A stretch of 64,000 nt of DNA from the NCBI RefSeq assembly GCF_004684775.1, contig NZ_SRIC01000004.1, forward strand, positions 31,020 to 95,019, in the 5' to 3' direction. Below the pieces are notes generated by a model. That model worked only from the letters and a program-made list of their open reading frames with translations. It did not search any database and had not been told where the DNA came from. The position numbers and the translations under genes are program-made. Shown here piece by piece: positions 56,021-64,000 of the stretch. The stretch's first letter is position 1; every line of letters starts with the position of its first letter. The stretch is from Streptomyces sp. MZ04. GTDB lineage: Bacteria; Actinomycetota; Actinomycetes; Streptomycetales; Streptomycetaceae.

Positions 56021-57325
56021 TCATCGGTTGACGACCTGCTTCCTCGTGGTCAGCACCGCGGCCGCGCCGACGACGAGGCTGAGGGCCAGGACGTACATCG
56101 GGATCGAGGTCGATCCTGTGGCGTCCTTGAGCGCGCCGATCATGTACGGGCTGACGAAGCCGGCCAGGTTGCCCACCGAGTTGATCACGGCGAGGCCGGC
56201 CGCCGCGGCGGTGCCGCCGAGGAACGCGGTGGGCAGCGACCAGAACAGCGGGGCGCAGGTCAGCACGCCGGCCGCGGCGAAGGACAGGGCGACGAGGGAC
56301 AGCGCGGTGGATCCGCTCCAGCTCGCGGCGAGGGAGAAGCCGACGGCGCCCATCAGGCTCGGTATGACCAGGTGCCAGCGGCGCTCGCGGCGCTTGTCCG
56401 CGGAGCGTCCGAAGAGGTTCATCGCGACGAGCGCGGCCAGGAACGGCACGGCGCTGAGCACGCCGATGGTGAAGGTGTCGTCGATGCCCGTCGACTTGAC
56501 GAAGGTGGGCATCCAGAAGGTCAGGGCGTACTGGCCCATCACGAAGCAGAAGTAGATGAGGCACATCAGCCACACCTTGGGGTCACGGAATCCGTCCCAG
56601 ACCCGGCTGTGCTTCTGGTGCGCGGTGTCCTTGGCGACCGCCGCCTCGATGATGTCCTTCTCCTCGTCGGAGAGCCACTTGGCGCTGCGTACGCCATTGT
56701 CGAGGTAGAACAGCGTGGCGACACCGATGAGGAGCGCGGGGATCGCCTCGAGCAGGAACATCCACTGCCAGCCGTCCCAGCCGTTCCGCCCGTCGAAGGT
56801 GTCCATGATCCAGCCGGAGAGCGGGTTGCCGAAGATGCCGGCCACCGGGATCGCCGACATGAACATCGCGATCACGCGGGCCCTGCGGTGGGACGGGAAC
56901 CAGTAGGTGCAGTAGAGGATCACACCCGGGTAGAAGCCGGCCTCCGCGGCGCCGAGCAGGAAGCGGAGCGCGTAGAACGTCTTCTCGTCGGTGACGAACA
57001 TGAACGCCCCCGAGACCAGACCCCAGGTGATCATGATCCGGGCGATCCAGGTGCGGGCTCCGACGCGCTGCAGCATCAGGTTCGAGGGGACCTCGAAGAG
57101 GAAGTAGCCGATGAAGAACAGACCGGCGCCGAGCCCGTACGACGCCTCGCTCAGGCCGAGGTCGTCGGACATCTGCAGCTTCGCGAAGCCGACGTTGACG
57201 CGGTCGAGGTAGGAGAAGACGTAACAGAGGACGAGGAAGGGGACGATACGGAGAACGACCTTGCGGAATACGGCGTTCTCGCGGGCGAGGTCGGGGGCCT
57301 CGGCCGTCGCGGTGGACGTGGACAT
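56021..57325 (-). CDS. MFS transporter, anion:cation symporter (ACS) family
   Basis: A 434-residue permease with twelve membrane segments. Hallmarks of the ACS/D-galactonate-type group are present: [66 protein letters not shown], and [38 protein letters not shown]. Such carriers import sugar acids with protons. Between otnI and otnC it probably imports erythronate or threonate. 64-bp gap to otnC, 50 bp to otnI. Confidence 0.93.
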   Translation of the reverse strand: MSTSTATAEAPDLARENAVFRKVVLRIVPFLVLCYVFSYLDRVNVGFAKLQMSDDLGLSEASYGLGAGLFFIGYFLFEVPSNLMLQRVGARTWIARIMITWGLVSGAFMFVTDEKTFYALRFLLGAAEAGFYPGVILYCTYWFPSHRRARVIAMFMSAIPVAGIFGNPLSGWIMDTFDGRNGWDGWQWMFLLEAIPALLIGVATLFYLDNGVRSAKWLSDEEKDIIEAAVAKDTAHQKHSRVWDGFRDPKVWLMCLIYFCFVMGQYALTFWMPTFVKSTGIDDTFTIGVLSAVPFLAALVAMNLFGRSADKRRERRWHLVIPSLMGAVGFSLAASWSGSTALSLVALSFAAAGVLTCAPLFWSLPTAFLGGTAAAAGLAVINSVGNLAGFVSPYMIGALKDATGSTSIPMYVLALSLVVGAAAVLTTRKQVVNR

Positions 57326-57389
57326 GCGGAATCCTTACTGCGGCTCAGGGGATTCTCCGACGGGCGGTGAGCGGTCACCAAGCGAGCGA

Positions 57390-58064
57390 TCACCAAGCGG
57401 CGCTGAACGCGGCCTTCAATTCGTCGAGAGCGGGGGCGGGGAGCGGCTCGGGGCGACGGTCGGTCAGGAGCCAGAGGCGTGCCGTTTCCTCGAGTTCTTC
57501 GAGCACGGCGAGAGCGGAAGCGGCGTCCGGGCCCCAGACCACGGGGCCCAGACGGTCGAGCAGGACGGCCCTGATCGGCGTGCGCCGCGCGGCGCGATCG
57601 GCGATGTGGCCGGCCACCAGGTCGGCCACGCGGGGATCGCCGGGCCGGTGGTAGGGGATGAGCGGGACGTGCCCGACCTTCATGACGTAGTACGGCGTGA
57701 GGGGCGGAAGCACGTCGTCCGCGCTCCACACGCCGGCCAGGGTGAGCGCGACGAGATGCGTGGAGTGGGTGTGGATGACGAACCGTGCCGTGGGGTCGGC
57801 GGCACGGATACGCCGGTGCAGGGTGAGGGTCTTGCTGGCGCGGTCGCCCGCGAGCTGCTCGCCCGAGGCGTCGACCAGGGCGAGGCGCTCGGGCGCCAGG
57901 AAGCCCAGGGCGGCGTCGGTGGGCGTGATCAGGTGGGAGTCGCCGACCTTCGCGCTGATGTTGCCGGCGCTGGCATGGACGTAACCCCGGGCGAACAGGC
58001 TGGTGCCCACCCGGACGATCTCGGCACGCGCCGCGTCCACGGCGGTGCCGGGGAGCCGGGTCAC
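57390..58064 (-). CDS. otnC: Class II aldolase/decarboxylase for 3-oxo-tetronate 4-phosphate
   Basis: A 224-residue class II aldolase family protein. GTG at 58064 overlaps the OtnK stop (GTGA). Motifs: ARGYVHASAGNISAKVGDSHLITPTDAALGFL (phosphate site), the metal ligands in FVIHTHSTHLVAL and, late in the sequence, a further His region near HIADRAARRTPIRAVLLDRLGPVVWG. In the classical fuculose aldolase the helix before LH holds a catalytic Glu; here it reads SKTLTLH, with Thr at that position, which may be typical of this decarboxylating subgroup. It would convert the OtnK product to dihydroxyacetone phosphate and CO2. Confidence 0.86.
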   Translation of the reverse strand: MTRLPGTAVDAARAEIVRVGTSLFARGYVHASAGNISAKVGDSHLITPTDAALGFLAPERLALVDASGEQLAGDRASKTLTLHRRIRAADPTARFVIHTHSTHLVALTLAGVWSADDVLPPLTPYYVMKVGHVPLIPYHRPGDPRVADLVAGHIADRAARRTPIRAVLLDRLGPVVWGPDAASALAVLEELEETARLWLLTDRRPEPLPAPALDELKAAFSAAW

Positions 58065-59413
58065 GCCGTCTCCCCGTCGAGGTGGGCGTCCCGGTCGAGG
58101 CGAGCGTCGCGGTCGAGGCGAGCGTCGCGGTCGAGGTGGGCGTCGCGGTCGAGGTGGGCGAAGGACGCGGTGAAGAAGTCGGGGCCGCCGAAGTTGCCGG
58201 ACTTCAGCGTGATGTGGAGCGTCTGCCCGTCCGGCAGGTCCGCCGCGCACCACGGCACACCGGGGTCGATCTGCGGTCCGATGCGCAGGCCCGTGATCCC
58301 CAGCGCCTGGACGACGGCGCCCGAGGTCTCCCCACCGGCGACGACGAGTTGACGGACACCGAGGTCCACGAGCCCCTGGGCGACGCGGGCCAGGGTCTGC
58401 TCGACGAGCTCACCGGCCTCGGCGACGCCGAGCCGCCCCTGGACGTTCTTGACCGCGTCGGGAGCCTCGGTGGAGTACACGAGGACCGGCCCGTCGGCCA
58501 GGTGCGAGGCGGCGAAAGCCAGGGCCCGTCCGGCCACGTCCTCGCCGGCCGCGATCCGAAGCGGGTCGACGCCGAACGCGGGGCGGCCGCCGCGCAGGAA
58601 CTCCAGGACCTGACCGTTGGTGGCGGTGGACACCGACCCGGAGACGATGGCCCGGTGGCCGCCGGGTGAGGGCAGCCGGGCGGCGGCGGGGGAGGGCTCG
58701 AACCCCCAGTTCGCGGGCAGGCCGATCGCGAGCCCCGAACCGGCGGTCACCAGCGGCAGCTCCCTGACCGCCGCACCGAGGCGTACGAGATCGTCGTTGG
58801 AGACGGCATCGACGATCGCCGTGCCCACACCCTCCTTGCGCAGCTCGTCGACGCGCGCCCGGATCGCCCCGGCACCGGCGGCGACCACGGTGTGGTCGAT
58901 GAGGCCGACGGGGCGCGTGCTCTGCGCGCCGAGCACGGACACCAGGTTGGAGTCGGTCATCGGCGTCAGCGGGTGGTGGCGCATGCCGCTCTCGCTGAGC
59001 AGGACGTCGCCGACGAAGAGATGCCCCTTGAAGACGGTGCGCCCGTTGTCGGGAAACGCCGGTGTCGCGACCGTGAAGTCGGTGCCCAGGGCGTCCATCA
59101 GGGCCTCGGTGACGGGCCCGATGTTGCCGGCCCGCGTCGAGTCGAAGGTCGAGCAGTACTTGAAGTAGATCTGCTCCGCGCCCGTGGACCGCAGCCAGTC
59201 CAGGGCCCGCAGCGAGGCCTCGACGGCCTCGGGCGCAGGGGTGGTCCGCGACTTGAGCGCGATGACGACGGCGTCCGCGTCGACCGTCCTCCCGGCGCCG
59301 TCCTGCGGCACGTCGATCAGCTGGACCACGCGCATGCCCGCGCGTACGAGGTTGTTGGCGAGGTCGGTGGCGCCGGTGAAGTCGTCGGCGATGCAGCCGA
59401 GTCGGATACCCAT
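58061..59413 (-). CDS. otnK: Four-carbon acid sugar kinase (DUF1537 family)
   Basis: A 450-residue kinase. N-terminal domain begins GIRLGCIADDFTGATDLANNLVRAGMRVVQLIDVP, the DUF1537 hallmark. The C-terminal nucleotide-binding domain has IVSGSVSTATNGQVLEFL, GRLGVAEAGELVEQTLARVA and VVAGGETSGAVVQALGI. The family phosphorylates 3-oxo-tetronates, erythronate or threonate. With OtnI and OtnC adjacent, the OtnK type (3-oxo-tetronate 4-kinase) is the best call. The C-terminus carries about five hexad repeats (HLDRDA type, 18-bp DNA units at 58076-58160). It starts four bases after LtnD stops. Confidence 0.92.
   Translation of the reverse strand: MGIRLGCIADDFTGATDLANNLVRAGMRVVQLIDVPQDGAGRTVDADAVVIALKSRTTPAPEAVEASLRALDWLRSTGAEQIYFKYCSTFDSTRAGNIGPVTEALMDALGTDFTVATPAFPDNGRTVFKGHLFVGDVLLSESGMRHHPLTPMTDSNLVSVLGAQSTRPVGLIDHTVVAAGAGAIRARVDELRKEGVGTAIVDAVSNDDLVRLGAAVRELPLVTAGSGLAIGLPANWGFEPSPAAARLPSPGGHRAIVSGSVSTATNGQVLEFLRGGRPAFGVDPLRIAAGEDVAGRALAFAASHLADGPVLVYSTEAPDAVKNVQGRLGVAEAGELVEQTLARVAQGLVDLGVRQLVVAGGETSGAVVQALGITGLRIGPQIDPGVPWCAADLPDGQTLHITLKSGNFGGPDFFTASFAHLDRDAHLDRDARLDRDARLDRDAHLDGETA
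58076..58160 (-). repeat. 18-bp repeats coding the OtnK C-terminal tail
   Basis: Four full units and a partial one of GTCGAGGTGGGCGTCGCG type at 58076, 58094, 58112, 58130 and 58148, in frame. Confidence 0.85.
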
Positions 59414-59416
59414 GGG

Positions 59417-60397
<981 letters not shown>

Positions 60398-60457
60398 GCC
60401 CATCCTCGTCTCGCTGTGCCGGGGTGCGGCCCGGCGCTCAAATCTGTGCGGCGATCG

Positions 60458-60472
60458 GGTCATATGATGACC
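60458..60472. promoter_or_regulatory. Operator/promoter region of the acid-sugar operon
   Basis: GGTCAT-ATG-ATGACC, perfect 6-bp arms, 61 bp before the LtnD start. On the leftward strand a TTCAAC box about 17 bp upstream of CATCAT suggests that the dyad overlaps the -10 element. It is a likely binding site for the GntR regulator encoded at 53315-54064. Confidence 0.5.
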
Positions 60473-60567
60473 TGCGGACAGTGAATGTTGAACTGTGATG
60501 CCGGTCACATGCGGCGGGGGCGGGGTGGTGGCCGCTCGCGGGGAGTCGGCGGTCGCGGCATGCGAGA

Positions 60568-60600
60568 GGCGCCCGACGGGCGGGATTCCCGTCGGACGCC
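60568..60600. terminator. Hairpin terminator after the lectin-like gene
   Basis: GGCGCCCGACGGG and its complement with one mismatch and a 7-base loop, 91 bases past the stop of the leftward gene at 60691. The rest of the 60398-60690 gap shows no gene. Confidence 0.7.
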
Positions 60601-60690
60601 TTGAGTCGATCTGCGATGAAGTAGCCGTCTGCAGAGGCGTCTTGACGCTATGTCAACTCTGACTCCGCAGGAGATGGCCGGCCGGGCTGA

Positions 60691-61863
60691 TCACGGCCTG
60701 TCCGGCACCGTCCACTTCTGATGGGCGCCGCCGTTGCAGTCCCAGATGACGAGCCGGGTGCCGTCGGCCGTGTCGCCGCCGGGGATGTCGAGGCAGCGGT
60801 TGGCGGCGGGGTTGCGCAGCGTGCCGTTCTCGTGGCGCCACTGCTGGTTGGCGCCGCCGTTGCAGGTCCATACGATCGCCGGGGTGCCGTTGGCGTGCGC
60901 CCCGTCCTTGACGTCGAGGCACAGGCCCTGGCCCATCAGGTGCAGGGCGCCGTCCTTGCCGAGCACCCAGGCCTGGTTGCCGCCGCCGGTGGGGCTGTAG
61001 ACGATGGCCGGATCGCCGCTGATGTTCCGCGAGCCGTCGACGACCTTGCCGTCGAGGCCGGTGATCGGTCCGCGCACCGAATTGCCGACGGCATTGGTCT
61101 GCAAGCTGCCGCCGGACACCTGCTCGACCCGGGTGTAGTCGGCGCAGGTCGCGCTCGTACGCATCGAGGAGACGCTCGCGGTCACCGCCCCGTCGTCGCC
61201 CACCGGCAGGCCGAACTTCGCCTGGGAGTACGGCTGGTCGTCGCAGGACGCCTTCGGGTTGTTCCACTCGAAGTACTCGGTCCAGTCGACCATGCCGCTC
61301 GGTGAGATCTGCGTCGACCCGGCGCGGATGCTGCCCAGCTTGAAGGAGGCGCCGGTGGTCTCATTGGTGACCGTCACGCCGAACCAGCGGTCCCCCTCGT
61401 GCGCCACCCGCGTACGGAAGGTGTCCCCCTCCTTCCAATCGGTCTTCAGTCGGCAGCTCTTGCCCACGCCCTCGCCGCCGAAGTCGACGCAGTAGCTGCC
61501 GCCGGTTCCGGGCTTCGCCTCCGTCGCGTCCCACAGGGAGAACAGGAAAGTGCGGGTCTGGCCAGGCCCGTTGGACTGCATCCCGGTGTAGGCGCCGCTG
61601 CCCGCGGTGAAGCCGAACTGGTGGCTCCAGAAGATGTTGGAGGCGGGCCCCGCGTCCTTGGTGACGGTTGTGCGGAACGTGACGCTGTTCAGGCCCCCCG
61701 TACCGGAGGGGAAGCCGTAATTCGTGTACGAGCCCGGTGTGTCGGACGCCGAGGCGCCGCCGGCGGTCGTCATGACCGTCCCGACGGACATCGCCAGAAC
61801 CGCCGCGCCGGCCAGCGCACCACAGCGCGCCGATCGTCTACGGGCAGGGGTGGTTGTCGCCAT
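60691..61863 (-). CDS. Secreted DUF3472-like protein with ricin-B lectin domain
   Basis: A 390-residue secreted protein. ATG at 61863 has AAGGAGC upstream. Signal peptide AALAGAAVLAMSVGTVMTTAGGASA. The N-terminal half (YTNYGFPSGTGGLNSVTFRTTVTKDAGPASNIFWSHQFGF, VDFGGEGVGKSCRLKTDWKEGDTFRTRVAHEGDRWFGVTVTNETTG, GSIRAGSTQISPSGMVDWTEYFEWNNPKASC) resembles DUF3472. The C-terminal third has ricin-type repeats with Q-x-W motifs (NQAWVLGKDG, NQQWRHENG, HQKWTVPD). It probably binds or acts on polysaccharide. Monocistronic, hairpin downstream. Confidence 0.82.
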   Translation of the reverse strand: MATTTPARRRSARCGALAGAAVLAMSVGTVMTTAGGASASDTPGSYTNYGFPSGTGGLNSVTFRTTVTKDAGPASNIFWSHQFGFTAGSGAYTGMQSNGPGQTRTFLFSLWDATEAKPGTGGSYCVDFGGEGVGKSCRLKTDWKEGDTFRTRVAHEGDRWFGVTVTNETTGASFKLGSIRAGSTQISPSGMVDWTEYFEWNNPKASCDDQPYSQAKFGLPVGDDGAVTASVSSMRTSATCADYTRVEQVSGGSLQTNAVGNSVRGPITGLDGKVVDGSRNISGDPAIVYSPTGGGNQAWVLGKDGALHLMGQGLCLDVKDGAHANGTPAIVWTCNGGANQQWRHENGTLRNPAANRCLDIPGGDTADGTRLVIWDCNGGAHQKWTVPDRP

Positions 61864-62148
61864 CGTCAGAGCTCCTTCCGGAGGAGGGGGTGGCGACAAG
61901 GAGAGTGCCCGTGCGGTGTCGTGCCGCCCATGGACGGGTGGGTATCGGCACTTGGACTTAGCTTGTTCTTCAGGCAAGTTCGGGCGGAGGTTCCTGAGCC
62001 CTGGCGGATCCAGCTCTTCGCTTCCATGTGAGCGGGAACGGTGCCTCGACCTCCGGCTACGCCGCACGGATTCATAGGTGGCCGGCGGGTCCCCGGGTTC
62101 ATTGACTGGGGAGCCGCCGGCGTTTGTGCGCGACACTCGACGATCAGG

Positions 62149-62544
62149 TCAGCACTCTGCGCCCCACTTCGCGTAATCCAGGATGACGGTGACGCCGATC
62201 GATTTCGCAGTGGTCGGGCTGTCGCCCGGGTAGTGCAGACAGCCCTTGTAGTGGGGGCTGGTGCTCTGACGATAGGTGTACTGGTAGCGGATGTGGTCCC
62301 CGTCCGGGTAGCGCACACCGTTGTTGAAGATCGAGATGCCGTTGTACGACTTCTTGTTGTACAGGTTGCCCTGAGATTTCCACTTGGGCGTTCCCGAGAA
62401 GCTGGTGTTGTCCCACACGCACACATACGACCTGGGGCATGCGTCCTTGCCGGTGAGCTTCGGGCCGTCGCCGGCGGTGGCGACACTGGCCGTGGCGACG
62501 GTCATGAGGCCCGCGGCAGCAAGCATCATCGCCTTCTTGATCAT
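62149..62544 (-). CDS. Peptidase inhibitor I36-type secreted protein, copy A
   Basis: A 131-residue secreted protein. ATG at 62544 has GGGAGGAA six bases upstream. Signal peptide MLAAAGLMTVATASVATA. Mature part: CPRSYVCVWDNTSFSGTPKWKSQGNLYNKKSYNGISIFNNGVRYPDGDHIRYQYTYR and CLHYPGDSPTTAKSIGVTVILDYAKWGAEC. The CVW-D-N-xxF-xG pattern with four Cys residues marks the peptidase inhibitor I36/crystallin-like family. It is a tandem paralogue of the gene at 62582, with an identical promoter-proximal layout. Confidence 0.88.
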   Translation of the reverse strand: MIKKAMMLAAAGLMTVATASVATAGDGPKLTGKDACPRSYVCVWDNTSFSGTPKWKSQGNLYNKKSYNGISIFNNGVRYPDGDHIRYQYTYRQSTSPHYKGCLHYPGDSPTTAKSIGVTVILDYAKWGAEC

Positions 62545-62581
62545 GAATGTTCCTCCCGTTTCTCCGCTCGGACACTCGCCG

Positions 62582-62971
62582 TCAGCACTCGCTGCCCCAC
62601 TTCGCATAGTTCAAGGTCACGGTCGTATCGACTGTGGTCTTGCTGTTCGGGGTGTCACCGGGGTAGTGGAGACACCCGCGGTGGGTTCTGCCGTTGATGG
62701 CGTATGTGTACTTGTAGCGGATGTGGTCCGCATCCGGGTCCCGGACGCCGTTGTTGAAGATCGACAGGCCGTGGGCGGACTGATGCGCGCCGAGGTCTCC
62801 CTGCGACTTCCAGCGCGGTTTCCCGGAGAACGAGTCGTTGTCCCACACGCAGACGTACGAACGGGGGCAGGACGACTTCCCCGTCAGCGCCGGTCCGCTC
62901 GACGCGGCGGCGGTCGCGGCGCCCAGGGTCATGAGACCCGCAGCTGCGAGCGTGAGCGCCTTCCTCATCAT
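62582..62971 (-). CDS. Peptidase inhibitor I36-type secreted protein, copy B
   Basis: A 129-residue paralogue of the protein encoded at 62149-62544. ATG at 62971 is used because GGAGGA lies six bases before it, as in copy A; a closer ATG at 62977 has no room for a ribosome site. Signal peptide LTLAAAGLMTLGAATAAA. Mature: CPRSYVCVWDNDSFSGKPRWKSQGDLGAHQSAHGLSIFNNGVRDPDADHIRYKYTYAINGRTHRGCLHYPGDTPNSKTTVDTTVTLNYAKWGSEC. The two copies are about 60% identical by eye. They are separated by 37 bp and leftward, so a single transcript is likely. Confidence 0.88.
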   Translation of the reverse strand: MMRKALTLAAAGLMTLGAATAAASSGPALTGKSSCPRSYVCVWDNDSFSGKPRWKSQGDLGAHQSAHGLSIFNNGVRDPDADHIRYKYTYAINGRTHRGCLHYPGDTPNSKTTVDTTVTLNYAKWGSEC

Positions 62972-63067
62972 GCGCATTCCTCCCGTTCGACGTGGACGGT
63001 ACACACGGGACGCTAGAGGGGCACAGCAAGTCCTGGAGGGCATTTCGGTCCTGCCCGAAACACTGGC

Positions 63068-63796
63068 TCACGCACCTTGAGCGTTGTACCAGCGCCACTC
63101 GGTGAGTCGTGGACGATCGGGCAGGTCGATACGTCCCGTCGCCCACAGCAGGGTGTCCCAGGCGTCGGAGCCGACGGCGACATGCGGAAAGAGCCTCTTC
63201 AGGACTCGTGCGCACAACTCCCTTGGCGCAGACCACTCCAGGCTCAGCCCCTGAGTGATGTCATGCGTGTGCACGAGGGTCTCGACAACACCCATGGCGG
63301 CAAAGCCTTCTGCGCCCGAAGGCCCGAAGACGTGGAAGGCGACGGTGGTGGAAGGGGCGGTGCGCAGAACGGACGCCAGCAGACCACCGCAGGCCTCCAG
63401 GACGGTCAGGAGACCCTGAGGGCCCGACGCTCGCTCGACAAAGAAGACATTCGCCGGCCCACCGTTCCGGTCGCTGTCCGTCCGGAACGGCAGCACCGCG
63501 GACGTCGGCGGCTCAGAGAGCCCGAACCTCGCGGCGTACGTGAACAGGTCATCGGCCAGATGCTCGAGCGTCTCCCAGCAGGTCCACTCAAGCCTTCCCG
63601 CCTTGGCGTCCCAGGCCTGGGGATCCGCGTCCTTCAGGGTCTTGATGGCCAGGGCGACGACGGCGCGTACGTCGTCCGCGTCGATGGCGGTGTCTGACGC
63701 GCCCGGCGTGCGCGGCGTGTCTGATGTGCCCGGCGTGCCCGGCGCGTCCGGCGTGCCCGGCGTGTCTGATGTGCCTGAGGTGTCTGCGCTGTGCAT
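63068..63796 (-). CDS. Maleylpyruvate isomerase / DinB-like family protein
   Basis: A 242-residue protein. The N-terminal 36 residues are a Thr/Pro/Gly/Asp repeat region (short DNA repeats at 63696-63784). Then follows the mycothiol-dependent isomerase N-domain pattern: ALAIKTLKDADPQAWDAKAGRLEWTCWETLEHLADDLFTYAARF with the His of the four-helix bundle in EHLADD, and a later HTHDI (VVETLVHTHDITQGLSLEWSAP). This suggests the metal-binding His residues of the DinB fold. It probably uses mycothiol in transfer reactions, but the substrate is unknown. 57 bases separate it from the LysR gene on the left-strand end. Confidence 0.8.
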   Translation of the reverse strand: MHSADTSGTSDTPGTPDAPGTPGTSDTPRTPGASDTAIDADDVRAVVALAIKTLKDADPQAWDAKAGRLEWTCWETLEHLADDLFTYAARFGLSEPPTSAVLPFRTDSDRNGGPANVFFVERASGPQGLLTVLEACGGLLASVLRTAPSTTVAFHVFGPSGAEGFAAMGVVETLVHTHDITQGLSLEWSAPRELCARVLKRLFPHVAVGSDAWDTLLWATGRIDLPDRPRLTEWRWYNAQGA

Positions 63797-63836
63797 GCGG
63801 GGGATCGTAACAACGGCGGTTCGCCCGGCTTCTCGG

Positions 63837-64000
63837 CTACTCGCGACCGCCGGGCTCGGGCCCGAACGCCTCGTCGCAGTTCTCCTCCACCGTCTCCGCG
63901 AACGCCCTGGCCAGGGGGGACAGTGCGTCCCAGCGGCGTACCGCCCAGCCGGTCCACAGGGTGGGGAGTTCGGGGATCGGGATGAGGCGCAGGCCGGGGT
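63837..64000 (-). CDS. LysR-family transcriptional regulator, C-terminal fragment at window edge
   Basis: Fifty-three codons of a leftward gene whose start lies beyond the right edge. The residues ending RLIPIPELPTLWTGWAVRRWDALSPLARAFAETVEENCDEAFGPEPGGRE, with the TAG at 63837-63839, match the end of LysR-type regulators, where LSPLARAFxE is common. No DNA-binding part is in the window. Confidence 0.6.
   Translation of the reverse strand, partial: PGLRLIPIPELPTLWTGWAVRRWDALSPLARAFAETVEENCDEAFGPEPGGRE

Overview
The window is high-GC actinobacterial DNA, almost certainly from a Streptomyces or close relative. Codons are strongly GC3-biased, GTG starts and 4-bp ATGA/GTGA overlaps are frequent, and it carries an AfsR/BTAD-type regulator, an NsdA-like regulator, SpoIIE-type phosphatase, TetR, ROK, MerR and GntR genes, and a DtxR-type iron box. 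No rRNA, tRNA, insertion sequence, prophage or CRISPR array was seen. A carbonic anhydrase gene is cut at the left edge and a LysR-type regulator gene at the right edge.

Layout. (1) 1-1136: carbonic anhydrase plus cyanase (cyanate detoxification). (2) 1158-7368: an acyl-CoA degradation locus (TetR, epoxide-hydrolase-like hydrolase, enoyl-CoA hydratase, SDR, HAD phosphatase, acyl-CoA dehydrogenase, SDR). Two near-identical 22-bp palindromes precede its transcription units and a perfect hairpin ends it. (3) 7401-8906: ferredoxin-NADP reductase behind an iron-box-like control region. (4) 8912-10175: a decayed secreted-protein gene. (5) 10258-17694: a methyltransferase, then a six-gene coupled run: FecCD-type permease, ATPase, binding lipoprotein, PLP enzyme, ATP-grasp ligase and MFS exporter. 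This is the best candidate for an undescribed system: a small-molecule metallophore made, exported and re-imported by one operon. (6) 17675-23745: NTF2-like protein and TetR around three operators, an AurF-like diiron oxygenase with a ferredoxin-reductase fusion, a DUF4287 protein and a DHA2 multidrug MFS. (7) 23888-32687: AfsR-like regulator, VanX-like dipeptidase, imine-reductase-like enzyme with divergent MerR, a two-gene UPF0718/TIGR03943 membrane system and a hydrolase. (8) 32813-43117: ROK-controlled sugar ABC operon with sugar isomerase and a secreted ThuA/sugar dehydrogenase/PKD/CBM protein. (9) 43128-53282: signalling block (phosphotransferase, NsdA-like, PAS-PP2C, ABC exporter with two-component system, GNAT, unknown). 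(10) 53315-60472: a GntR-controlled four-carbon acid-sugar operon (denD, otnI, MFS, otnC, otnK, ltnD). (11) 60568-64000: secreted lectin-like protein, two tandem I36-type proteins, a maleylpyruvate-isomerase-like protein and the LysR fragment.

A theme across the window is short tandem duplication at gene ends. Several genes have their last bases, sometimes including the stop codon, repeated downstream. Three genes of the acid-sugar operon carry in-frame C-terminal repeat tails. All functions are read from sequence motifs and context; no database search was possible.
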